From: Clostridia bacterium
Lineage (GTDB): Bacteria > Bacillota > Clostridia > RGIG6154
Direction: 5' to 3'
Assembly: GCA_017622395.1 (NCBI GenBank)
Contig: JAGARF010000109.1
Coordinates: 1 to 10,336 of the forward strand
DNA length: 10,336 bases
How positions within the stretch are numbered: position 1 is the first letter of the stretch; each line of letters starts with the position of its first letter. A program made the position numbers and the translations under genes. Of the stretch, positions 5,220 through 10,336 are shown in pieces. The notes under the pieces were generated by a model. The model saw only the letters and a list, made by a program, of their open reading frames with translations. It was not told where the DNA came from and did no database searches.

Positions 5220-6362
5220 ATGACAGAAAAACTTTTTTATAAAGATTCATATATCAAAGAATTTTACGCAGAGGTTTTGTCCTGCGAAAAAGAAAAAAAT
5301 TTATATAAAATTATTTTAGACAAAACCGCATTTTTCCCCGAAGGGGGCGGACAGACTGCAGACACAGGCTTTATAGGCGATGCAAAAGTAGTTGATGTTC
5401 AGGAAAAGGGCGAAGACATTATACACTTTGCAGATAAAGAGATTACGGGTACGGTTTTTTGCAAGCTTGATTTTGACAGAAGATATGTAAAAATGCAAAA
5501 TCACACAGGCGAGCATCTTATGTCAGGTATAGCACACAGACTTTTCGGAGCGGAAAATGTAGGCTTTCACCTTGGCGATGATGTGGTTACAATGGACTAT
5601 GACATTCAGCTTACAAAAGAACAGCTTCAGCAGGTAGAGCTTGAAGCGAACAAGGCGATTTATGCAAATACTGAAATTATATCCCATTTCCCCAAGCCTG
5701 ATGAGCTTGAAAGCTTAACATACAGAGCAAAGCTTGATTTAAAAGAAAATGTGAGAATAATTGAAATAAAAGATTATGATATGTGTGCCTGCTGTGCACC
5801 TCATGTTAAAAGAACAGGGGAAGTGGGGCTTGTTAAAATAGTTGAAAGTATGAATTGGAAAGGCGGAACAAGACTTTTCATTCACTGCGGTCTTGAGGGC
5901 TTTCTCCATTACAGAAAAACCTATGAAACGGTCAAAGCTATTTCGGGATTGCTTTCGGCAAAACAGGAAAATCTTACACAATTTGTTGAAAAATATATGG
6001 AAGATACAAACAAATTAAAGTATGAGCTTGAACAGGCAGACTTAGAGCGAGCAAGACTTATCGCAACAACCTTTGAAAAAACAGATAAAAGTATTGTTGT
6101 AAAAGACGGATTTTTAAAGACAGAGGGAATGAGAGAGCTTGTAAATCTCCTTAAAGAAAAAACAGATAAATGCGTCTGTGTTTTAACAGGCACTGATGGA
6201 GCATATCGTTTTATTATGGGAGCGGATAATATGCCTTTAAGAACTCTCATAAAAGATATAAACGCAAAACTAAATGGCAAAGGCGGCGGCAATGACCAGA
6301 TGGTTCAGGGCAGTTTTAATTCTACCTTTGCAGAAATAGAAGAAACAATAAAAAGTATATAA
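5220..6362 (+). CDS. alaX: AlaX-L type alanyl-tRNA editing protein (380 aa)
   Basis: AlaX proteins hydrolyse mischarged Ser- or Gly-tRNA(Ala) in trans, backing up the editing domain of alanyl-tRNA synthetase. Residues 1-90 are the glycine-rich beta-barrel N-domain with FFPEGGGQTADTG (38-50). The zinc-binding editing site is complete: HTGEH gives His95 and His99, and CCAPH gives Cys191 and His195. A coiled-coil linker follows (about 235-285), then a C-terminal DHHA1-type domain ending in KGGGNDQMVQGSF (354-366), as in AlaX-L and the C-terminus of AlaRS. The length suits the long form. A strong ribosome binding site (AAGGAG, 5206-5211) fixes the start. A terminator follows immediately. It is the last core gene before the mobile element. 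Confidence 0.93.
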   Translation: MTEKLFYKDSYIKEFYAEVLSCEKEKNLYKIILDKTAFFPEGGGQTADTGFIGDAKVVDVQEKGEDIIHFADKEITGTVFCKLDFDRRYVKMQNHTGEHLMSGIAHRLFGAENVGFHLGDDVVTMDYDIQLTKEQLQQVELEANKAIYANTEIISHFPKPDELESLTYRAKLDLKENVRIIEIKDYDMCACCAPHVKRTGEVGLVKIVESMNWKGGTRLFIHCGLEGFLHYRKTYETVKAISGLLSAKQENLTQFVEKYMEDTNKLKYELEQADLERARLIATTFEKTDKSIVVKDGFLKTEGMRELVNLLKEKTDKCVCVLTGTDGAYRFIMGADNMPLRTLIKDINAKLNGKGGGNDQMVQGSFNSTFAEIEETIKSI

Positions 6363-6372
6363 AAAACAAAGA

Positions 6373-6400
6373 CATTGCCGTCAGGCAATGCCTTTATTTT
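6373..6400. terminator. Terminator after alaX, possibly bidirectional
   Basis: CATTGCC (6373-6379) pairs with GGCAATG (6384-6390) around GTCA, followed by CCTTTATTTTT. On the minus strand the same stem is followed by TCTTTGTTTTTT, so it could also stop transcripts coming from the integrase side. Confidence 0.8.
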
Positions 6401-6410
6401 TGGTGCAGGT

Positions 6411-6510
6411 GATAGGAAACGATAGGCTTTAAGCCCTTTATTTAAAGGCTTTTTGAAATTTTACTGTTGCCTATATGTTGCCTATGAAATAATTTCAAAC
6501 GATTTCAAGC
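6411..6510. repeat. Phased short repeats next to the integrase gene: probable attachment/arm-site region
   Basis: Three pairs of short repeats lie here. GATAGGAAAC and GATAGGCTTT have a 10-base period (6411-6430). GTTGCCTAT at 6466-6474 and 6477-6485 has an 11-base period; its reverse complement, ATAGGCAAC, matches the first pair. AATTTCAAAC and GATTTCAAGC have a 10-base period (6491-6510). Direct and inverted copies spaced by one helical turn beside a tyrosine recombinase gene are what integrase arm-binding sites look like. The crossover core itself is not identifiable without the other junction. Confidence 0.6.
6431..6455 (+). terminator. Second plus-strand hairpin-terminator in the attachment region
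   Basis: AAGCC (6431-6435) pairs with GGCTT (6447-6451), continued by TTT/AAA with one bulged C, and the stem is followed by TTT. It could protect the element from transcription entering from the core side. Confidence 0.45.
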
Positions 6511-6515
6511 TGATT

Positions 6516-7688
6516 TTATACTGCTATTTCTGGGTATGGGTGACCGATTGTAAGACCTTCATTTTGAAGTATAGCATCAATCTTTGATATGTTGTCCTCG
6601 ATATAGTCCTTTGTAGCATAGAAATATGTGTTCATTGTGATACTTATATCTGTGTGGCCCATTATCTCTTGAAGGACTTTAGGCGGCATACCTGCCTCTG
6701 CACATCTTGTACCGAATGTGTGACGGAGAGAGTGCAGGTCGATTTTTCCGTCTGTAATTGTTTCATCAAGTATATTATATTTCTTTAGCGTTCTTCTGAA
6801 TTGTGCATTTACTTGTGATGTAGTAACCATTTTGTCATTGTGAGTAAATATAAGACCTTGCTTTTTATCTCCTATGCAGTCCTGGAGCAGTTCTCTTACT
6901 GCATCTGTCATAGTTAATGTTCGTGTTCCTGCTTTTGTTTTGGTTGTATCACTTAATAGAGCCTCGCCTTTTTGTCCTCTTGATATGGTCCTTTTAATTG
7001 TTATGCGGTTAAAATTAAAGTTTACGTCTTCAACAAACAATGCGTTTATCTCTCCCATGCGGAAACCAAGAGCAAGAGAAAGGAGCATCTGTCTTGAATA
7101 GTTTACATCTTCGTTTTTTAAAACCTCTATGAGCTTTTTCTGTTCGCCTTTGGTTAATGCTCTTACTTTTGCCGTTTCTTTCTTTGAGTGAGGTTTTTTA
7201 ATATACTGCATAGGATTGTCTGTTATTATCTTTCTGTGTGCTGCCTCTTTAAAGGTTTTGTTTAAAAGCTCAAAGAATTTATTGATAACTGATTGTGAAT
7301 AATGCAGATTGTTGTTTAAAAAGTTTTTCAGCTGTGTTTCGTGTGCCTCTTGTAAAGGTGTGTTATAAATTGGTGCTAATATTTTGAGTGTTTCCAAGTA
7401 CCGATAATATGAAGGTTCTTTTATCTCGTTCTGATTAAGCTTATCATCAAGCATCTGTTTTGCAAGGCTGTAAATGGTTATACCGCTTTTGTCAACAAAT
7501 GTTCCTGTATAGATTTGAAATTCAACAGCTTTTAATTTTGCCTTTACATCAGCCTTTGTGCTGCCATACACAGTTTTTCTTTTTCTTCTGCCTTTTTCAT
7601 CAAAGCCAACAGTTATTTGACCTACATATAAGCCTCTCTTTTCGTCAAAATATATAGCTCCGTCTCCTTTTGACCGTCTTTTAGCCAT
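6516..7688 (-). CDS. int: Tyrosine recombinase/integrase of a phage or integrative element (390 aa)
   Basis: It catalyses site-specific integration and excision of the element. Residues about 8-55 form the AP2-like arm-DNA-binding domain (GDGAIYFDEKRGLYVGQITV). Residues about 68-160 are the SAM-like core-binding domain. Residues about 175-375 are the catalytic domain with a full active site: Arg210 (ALGFRMGE), a beta-hairpin Lys252 (TKTKAGTRTL), His319 and Arg322 (HSLRHTFG), His345 (IMGHTDISI) and nucleophile Tyr355 (MNTYFY). The length is typical of Firmicute Tn916/phage-type integrases. The ribosome binding site is AAAGGAG. The gene lies at the element end with its 3' side towards the phased repeats, the usual arrangement of int beside att. 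It looks intact, so the element may be active. Confidence 0.95.
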   Translation of the reverse strand: MAKRRSKGDGAIYFDEKRGLYVGQITVGFDEKGRRKRKTVYGSTKADVKAKLKAVEFQIYTGTFVDKSGITIYSLAKQMLDDKLNQNEIKEPSYYRYLETLKILAPIYNTPLQEAHETQLKNFLNNNLHYSQSVINKFFELLNKTFKEAAHRKIITDNPMQYIKKPHSKKETAKVRALTKGEQKKLIEVLKNEDVNYSRQMLLSLALGFRMGEINALFVEDVNFNFNRITIKRTISRGQKGEALLSDTTKTKAGTRTLTMTDAVRELLQDCIGDKKQGLIFTHNDKMVTTSQVNAQFRRTLKKYNILDETITDGKIDLHSLRHTFGTRCAEAGMPPKVLQEIMGHTDISITMNTYFYATKDYIEDNISKIDAILQNEGLTIGHPYPEIAV

Positions 7689-7718
7689 AAAAAATACACT
7701 CCTTTGTAATTTTATAAA

Positions 7719-7747
7719 TTGACATTAAGAGTGCAATATGATATACT
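7719..7747 (+). promoter_or_regulatory. Strong promoter divergent from int
   Basis: TTGACA (7719-7724), exactly 17 bases, then TATACT (7742-7747). It points away from int. No plus-strand gene follows for 1.7 kb; a terminator comes only about 75 bases downstream. Confidence 0.8.
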
Positions 7748-7785
7748 TTTTGTGTGTTTGGAGAGTATATTTTATATATGCACTC
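7729..7785. repeat. Imperfect dyad between int and the divergent promoter
   Basis: GAGTGCA (7729-7735) and TGCACTC (7779-7785) are perfect inverted arms; inside them lie TATACT (7742-7747) and its mirror AGTATA (7764-7769). The dyad covers the -10 of the divergent promoter, so a dimeric regulator could bind here and might also affect int. Confidence 0.5.
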
Positions 7786-7829
7786 GATACTTGAATTGCT
7801 CCTATTGCCGTAGGGGCAGTTCTTTTTTT
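7754..7829 (+). ncRNA. Candidate small RNA of about 75 nt in the mobile element
   Basis: The ends are defined by the consensus promoter at 7719-7747 and by an intrinsic terminator: TGCTCCTA (7797-7804), loop TTGCCG, TAGGGGCA (7811-7818), then GTTCTTTTTTT. The transcript holds no credible gene; an 11-codon frame from 7777 has poor ribosome-binding-site spacing. It would be antisense to any mRNA that runs from the repressor operon into int. Confidence 0.55.
7797..7829 (+). terminator. Intrinsic terminator of the short divergent transcript
   Basis: An 8-bp stem with one G-U pair and a 6-base loop is followed by a run of seven T. It works only in the plus direction, as the minus side lacks a T run. 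Confidence 0.8.
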
Positions 7830-7839
7830 ATTCTCTTTT

Positions 7840-7866
7840 CCGCTCCCGGGAGAACGCAAGGAGCGG
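7840..7866. repeat. GGAGCGGA hairpin 1 (after the DUF2442 gene)
   Basis: CCGCTCC (7840-7846) pairs with GGAGCGG (7860-7866); the palindrome CTCCCGGGAG (7843-7852) offers an alternative fold. It lies five bases past the DUF2442 stop. No T run follows on either strand, so it is not a standard terminator. Confidence 0.6.
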
Positions 7867-7871
7867 TTATG

Positions 7872-8165
7872 TTATGCTGTCTGTTCTGCAGAGATACCCT
7901 TGTTGTATAGTTCTTCAGGTGCAATGTCTATATCGCCATTATTCCATACTGCGGTATTATAATCAATATAAACATTTCTGAAAACATTTACATCTGCAAG
8001 AGGCTTGAACACAGGCAAATTAATTAATGGCTTAAAATCGTATATTTTCGCCTCTCCGTTATTGAAACGCACCCACAAAAGAAAATCATCAAGAGGACGA
8101 ACACCGCAAACCTTTAAAGGCTGTTTTGGCTCTCCTGCATAAGCTATACCGTCAACAATATACAT
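7872..8165 (-). CDS. DUF2442 family protein (97 aa)
   Basis: The sequence fits DUF2442: a leading beta strand, LKVCGVRPLDDFLLWVRFNN (17-36) with the GEAKIYDFKPLI strand, PVFKPLADVNVFRNVYID (51-68) and the terminal WNNGDIDIAPEELY (74-87), which matches the family's 'W-x-G-x-D-x-x-P-E-x-L' ending. No enzymatic function is known; the fold is related to small NE0471-type domains. It begins 12 bases after the DUF4160 stop, with a G-rich ribosome binding site (AAGGGGG), so the two are translated as a pair. DUF4160-DUF2442 pairs are common in bacteria and are suspected, without proof that I know of, to be a toxin-antitoxin-like unit. Confidence 0.9.
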   Translation of the reverse strand: MYIVDGIAYAGEPKQPLKVCGVRPLDDFLLWVRFNNGEAKIYDFKPLINLPVFKPLADVNVFRNVYIDYNTAVWNNGDIDIAPEELYNKGISAEQTA

Positions 8166-8177
8166 TTCTTTTCCCCC

Positions 8178-8444
8178 TTATCTCAAAGGCTCGATTTTTT
8201 CAATCGGCTCACATTTAACAGCTTTATTCCAAGCTATATAAAGTTCTTCTTCGTGAATTGTTACCCAGGCTTGCACAAGCTTTAATTGTTTAACAGGCAA
8301 GCTCCCTGCAATCAATTCTCCGTCTATTCCTACTGATGCCTCATATTCTCCGTAAGAAACATGAATATGTGGTTTGTTATGCTTTCCGTCATCAGCAAAA
8401 AGCATTCTGATGATGATGTTATAAAATCTGCTTAATTCAGGCAT
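8178..8444 (-). CDS. DUF4160 family protein (88 aa)
   Basis: This is a clear DUF4160 member: the start MPELSRFYNIIIRMLFAD, the conserved PHIHVSYGEYEASVGI (25-40) with its histidine pair, GELIAGSLPVKQLKLVQAW (42-60), HEEELYIAWNKA (64-75) and the terminal EPIEKIEPL. The full family length is present. The biochemical role is unknown; the HxH motif could bind metal or be catalytic, which is inference. The ribosome binding site is AGGAGAG. It is first in the pair with DUF2442, and its place in the lysogeny region suggests a stability, defence or superinfection role. Confidence 0.9.
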   Translation of the reverse strand: MPELSRFYNIIIRMLFADDGKHNKPHIHVSYGEYEASVGIDGELIAGSLPVKQLKLVQAWVTIHEEELYIAWNKAVKCEPIEKIEPLR

Positions 8445-8472
8445 TGTTATCTCTCCTATATTTTTATTTTAT

Positions 8473-8524
8473 CCGCTCCGTTTTGGTTTATGTCTGTGAT
8501 GCAGTTCTGCAGCAGCAGGAGCGG
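8473..8524. repeat. GGAGCGGA hairpin 2 (between the membrane protein and DUF4160)
   Basis: CCGCTCC (8473-8479) and GGAGCGG (8518-8524) are perfect arms around a 38-base loop that contains a further TGCAG/CTGCA dyad. It starts six bases past the membrane-protein stop and lies upstream of the DUF4160 ribosome binding site. It has the same arms as hairpins 1 and 3. Confidence 0.55.
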
Positions 8525-8530
8525 TTATTG

Positions 8531-8878
8531 TTATTTTCTATTTGAAAGTTCTCGTATGTGTCCTACTGTGTTAAATACACCTGCAGAAAGTATGCAAATG
8601 ATATTTATAAAATCAATTATAATACCTAAAACCGAACGATACTGCGGAAAATACTTTATAGACATTACAATGTTGAAACCATAAAGAAACAAGCCTATAA
8701 GTGTAAGTAAAGCAATAAAGAATATTCTTGCTCTTGGTGCGTAGTGCTTATTTATAAACAAAAAGCTCGGTATAAAATAACAAAAACTTACGACGAAAGG
8801 TATAAACACTTTGTTATAACAAAACAACAATGCTATAAGACCTAAAACAAAAGCAAAAAAAGATTTGATTGTACCCAT
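8531..8878 (-). CDS. Small integral membrane protein in the lysogeny module (115 aa)
   Basis: Four hydrophobic segments are visible at about 5-23, 26-44, 51-73 and 82-104, with basic residues (KHYAPRAR, 44-51) between the second and third, and a basic tail RELSNRK. No motif or family is recognised. The start is supported by AAAGGAGAG. It follows the repressor gene on the same strand after 40 bases, so it is probably expressed in the lysogen from the repressor promoter. Genes at this position in temperate phages often change the host surface or exclude related phages; that role is an inference from position only. Confidence 0.7.
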   Translation of the reverse strand: MGTIKSFFAFVLGLIALLFCYNKVFIPFVVSFCYFIPSFLFINKHYAPRARIFFIALLTLIGLFLYGFNIVMSIKYFPQYRSVLGIIIDFINIICILSAGVFNTVGHIRELSNRK

Positions 8879-8918
8879 AATAACACTCTCCTTTATGTGT
8901 TTTTATATTTTTAAAGTC

Positions 8919-9356
8919 TTATGTTGTCAATTCTTCTATAGGCGGTTGAGAGCATTCAGATAATTCTCCACCATATGCAGCAACTTGATAATACTCTTCT
9001 CTTGGCATTTCAACTGTCTTTTTTGTATATTTATCATTTATAAGCAAATCGTCAATATAACAAAGTGCCTTTTCTTTTCCAATATCATTTAATTTGTCAT
9101 ATTTGCTTAACAGTTCCTGTCGTGAAGTGTCTTTAATAGCTTTTGTGTTCTGCCCTTCTAAATAATCTTTGTAAAACCTTTCCACATTAACATTTAAAAC
9201 TTCACAAATACGAATTAAATAAGCAAAGTCAATTTTCATATTATCCCTTTTTATTATGCTATACAATGTTTGATTGCTTATATTTGCTTTTCTTCCAAGT
9301 TCTGAAACTGTCATATTTTTTTCCTGTAAAATTTCCACAAGTGTTTTGCCTATCAT
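8919..9356 (-). CDS. XRE-family (CI-like) repressor (145 aa)
   Basis: Residues 5-62 are a classic helix-turn-helix domain: LVEILQEKNMTVSELGRKA, then NISNQTLYSIIKRD, then YLIRICEVLNVNVERFY. A helical linker follows (80-108: LLSKYDKLNDIGKEKALCYI). The tail has VAAYGG (125-130), often seen near the end of short Firmicute repressors of this kind; there is no S24 autoprotease domain, so induction would need another protein, such as an ImmA-type protease or antirepressor not seen here. GAGGTGAG precedes the start. It diverges from the Cro-like gene across a 147-base switch region and presumably keeps the + promoter off to maintain lysogeny. Confidence 0.88.
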   Translation of the reverse strand: MIGKTLVEILQEKNMTVSELGRKANISNQTLYSIIKRDNMKIDFAYLIRICEVLNVNVERFYKDYLEGQNTKAIKDTSRQELLSKYDKLNDIGKEKALCYIDDLLINDKYTKKTVEMPREEYYQVAAYGGELSECSQPPIEELTT

Positions 9357-9373
9357 AATCTCACCTCACAATC

Positions 9374-9402
9374 ATAATACAACAAAATATTGTGGTTGTC
9401 AA
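9374..9402 (-). promoter_or_regulatory. Repressor promoter (maintenance direction)
   Basis: On the minus strand TTGACA (9402-9397), 17 bases, TATTAT (9379-9374). It sits just upstream of the repressor ribosome binding site and would serve the whole minus-strand immunity operon. Confidence 0.88.
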
Positions 9403-9410
9403 TAAAAATA

Positions 9411-9426
9411 TTATGAAAAATCATAA
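9411..9426. promoter_or_regulatory. Operator-like dyad O1
   Basis: TTATGAAAAATCATAA is a 6-4-6 inverted repeat located between the two -35 boxes, nine bases from the repressor -35. It fits the shared pattern TTATGNAAANNCATAA. Confidence 0.65.
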
Positions 9427-9433
9427 AAAAGTG

Positions 9434-9462
9434 TTGACATTTTATGCAAACGAATATATAAT
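9434..9462 (+). promoter_or_regulatory. Early (Cro-side) promoter
   Basis: TTGACA (9434-9439), 17 bases, TATAAT (9457-9462): full consensus at both boxes and spacer. It drives the Cro-like gene and what follows. Such a strong promoter must be actively repressed in a lysogen. Confidence 0.92.
9442..9457. promoter_or_regulatory. Operator-like dyad O2, within the early promoter spacer
   Basis: TTATGCAAACGAATAT matches O3 at 13 of 16 positions. It fills the spacer of the early promoter, so a bound repressor would directly block RNA polymerase. Confidence 0.6.
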
Positions 9463-9473
9463 GTCCTTACAAA

Positions 9474-9489
9474 TTATGCAAATGCATAA
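9474..9489. promoter_or_regulatory. Operator-like dyad O3, downstream of the early start site
   Basis: TTATGCAAATGCATAA is a perfect 7-2-7 palindrome between the early transcription start and the ribosome binding site AAGGAGGGG (9491-9499). Confidence 0.7.
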
Positions 9490-9503
9490 AAAGGAGGGGT
9501 TGT

Positions 9504-9701
9504 ATGTATGCAAATTTAGAATTGGAAATGATAAAAGCAAATGTTAACAAAAGAATGATAGCAAATGCTTTACATATCCACGAAAATTCGGTACTAAACA
9601 AATTTTCAGGAAAAACACCATTCACAATAGCTGAAGCATTTGAAACAAAAAAACAGTTCTTTCCTGATTTAGATTTAGACTATTTATTTGCAACCGAATG
9701 A
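9504..9701 (+). CDS. Cro-like phage transcriptional regulator (65 aa)
   Basis: This is a minimal helix-turn-helix protein. LELEMIKANVNKRMIANALH (6-25) gives the first helices, IHENSVLNKFSGK (26-38) the recognition segment, and FTIAEAFETKKQFFPDLDLD (41-60) followed by YLF the end. This is the usual layout of small Firmicute phage regulators ending in FP-x-x-D-x-x-YLF. Its position opposite the repressor, behind a consensus promoter with operators, marks it as the Cro counterpart that shuts down the repressor during lytic growth or excision. The ribosome binding site AAGGAGGGG is strong. The assignment by family plus position is good; the actual DNA target is inferred. Confidence 0.85.
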   Translation: MYANLELEMIKANVNKRMIANALHIHENSVLNKFSGKTPFTIAEAFETKKQFFPDLDLDYLFATE

Positions 9702-9709
9702 ATTAAACA

Positions 9710-9729
9710 GGAGCGGACATCTGCTCCGC
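9710..9729. repeat. GGAGCGGA hairpin 3 (after the Cro-like gene)
   Basis: GGAGCGGA followed closely by TGCTCCGC can fold through GGAGC/GCTCC or GCGGA/TCCGC. It begins eight bases past the Cro-like stop codon and just before the next ribosome binding site. There is no T run. Confidence 0.55.
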
Positions 9730-9753
9730 AATAAGAAAGGAGAACAAACTGCA

Positions 9754-9897
9754 ATGGAAAACAAAGAGATTTTAAAGATTGCTAAAAAGGTCAAAAAGGA
9801 CCTTAAGGGCAAAACGACCTTATTATGTGCGTTAGCATCTGCAGGAGCAGTTATCGGCACAATGCTTTTTAGTAAGGCGGTGAAAGCAGATGCATAA
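9754..9897 (+). CDS. 47-aa single-pass membrane peptide of the mobile element
   Basis: The start is ATG 9754, with AGAAAGGAG (9734-9742) upstream; the longer in-frame ATG at 9688 lies inside the Cro-like gene and is rejected. The N-terminal part is strongly basic (ENKEILKIAKKVKKDLKGK, 2-20), followed by one glycine/alanine-rich hydrophobic helix (TTLLCALASAGAVIGTMLF, 21-39) and KAVKADA. A basic amphipathic region before a membrane helix suggests an anchored cytoplasmic peptide. I do not recognise the family. The next gene starts within its last codons, so the two are coupled. Confidence 0.6.
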   Translation: MENKEILKIAKKVKKDLKGKTTLLCALASAGAVIGTMLFSKAVKADA

Positions 9898-10336
9898 AGA
9901 GATTTTGAAAAATTCTATAACAAAGTTACCGACAGGAACGGACAGCGAACAGCTTAAACGGCTTGATGATATGTACTGTGTTATATACGAGGCTTTGGAA
10001 GAAAGAATAACAGACGAAATAACACTAAAATTGCTTGATAAGTTAAGAGATTGCACAGATTACATAAGGCTTGAAAGCTTTGATAATGGTATTTGTTACG
10101 GTTTAGAGCTTTCAAACGCATATAAAACAATAATAAACGAGCCGAGACGAGCTTTTAAGGATATGAGAGACAAAGAAAGACCTTTCAGTGAAAAGTTTGC
10201 GGAAGAAGAAAAGCTTGTGTTTGAGATTAAAAAAGCAAAAAGGGAAAAGACACTTAATGTTGTTTATTCTGATGATGCTATAGACACATTGCACCAGGAA
10301 TATATGTACCGCAAAGACTACACAGAGGCACTTAAT
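9890..10336 (+). CDS. Unidentified early-region protein, 3' end outside the window (149 aa seen)
   Basis: The frame opens at ATG 9890, overlapping the end of the 47-aa gene by eight bases, and stays open to the last base of the window. A weak ribosome binding site (AAGGCGGTG) supports coupled translation. The protein is charged and largely helical: KLPTGTDSEQLKRLDDMYCV, ITDEITLKLLDKLRDCTDYI, a GICYGLELSNAYKTI segment, then a highly charged KDMRDKERPFSEKFAEEEKL stretch. No catalytic motif or known domain is evident. As the third gene behind the early promoter it would be expected among excision, replication or regulatory functions; that is position-based inference. There is no sign of frameshift over 149 codons. 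Confidence 0.7.
   Translation, partial: MHKEILKNSITKLPTGTDSEQLKRLDDMYCVIYEALEERITDEITLKLLDKLRDCTDYIRLESFDNGICYGLELSNAYKTIINEPRRAFKDMRDKERPFSEKFAEEEKLVFEIKKAKREKTLNVVYSDDAIDTLHQEYMYRKDYTEALN

Noticed and set aside
5921..6292. 123-aa open frame on - inside alaX, and shorter ones at 5316-5516 and 5739-5981
   Set aside because: They are antisense to conserved alaX domains and lack start signals.
7764..7795. Minus-strand int promoter using TATACT at 7769-7764
   Set aside because: The best -35-like sequence is 20 bases away and matches poorly; too weak to list as a feature.
7777..7812. 11-codon leucine-rich frame ending in the terminator of the short transcript, like an attenuator leader peptide
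   Set aside because: The ribosome binding site is about 12 bases away, and there is no plus-strand biosynthetic gene downstream to attenuate.
9832..10294. Minus-strand frames at 9832-10056 and 10112-10294
   Set aside because: They lie opposite the continuous 149-codon early gene and have no start signals.

Overview
The window is low-GC DNA with strong AGGAGG-type ribosome binding sites, closely packed genes and many consensus TTGACA/TATAAT promoters. This suggests a Firmicute, most likely a Clostridia-class gut-type bacterium; species cannot be told from the sequence. It reads as a core chromosomal island of about 4.1 kb flanked by accessory DNA on both sides.

Left accessory part (1-2240, all genes on +): the tail of an unidentified gene, a Mor-family activator-like DNA-binding protein, a membrane-anchored protein with SNPF repeats and a C-terminal DUF1292-like domain, a LURP-one/Tubby-like protein, a hairpin, and two or three micro-ORFs encoding tiny hydrophobic or basic peptides. 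It runs up to the 3' end of ssrA, a classic integration target, so it may be one end of an integrated element, although no integrase for it is visible.

Core part (2240-6400): ssrA (tmRNA, minus) with its terminator and an internal tag ORF reading ANDNLAYAA; an intergenic array of small hairpins; smpB (tmRNA partner protein) overlapping an upstream VTT/TVP38-family membrane protein gene (both minus); a divergent promoter pair; ung (uracil-DNA glycosylase, +); a convergent DUF606-type small DMT transporter (minus); and an AlaX-type alanyl-tRNA editing enzyme (+) closed by a terminator. Ribosome rescue (ssrA/smpB) and tRNA proofreading (alaX) give this block a housekeeping, translation-quality flavour.

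Right accessory part (about 6400-10336): this has the layout of a temperate phage or integrative element lysogeny module. A cluster of helically phased short repeats, probably integrase arm/attachment DNA, is followed by a tyrosine recombinase (minus), a strong divergent promoter driving a terminated transcript of about 75 nt with no good ORF, a DUF2442/DUF4160 gene pair, a small membrane protein and an XRE repressor (all minus). Then comes a divergent switch with two consensus promoters and three related 16-bp operator-like dyads, a Cro-like regulator (+), a 47-aa membrane peptide and an unidentified gene that runs off the right edge. Three intergenic hairpins in this element share the sequence GGAGCGGA.
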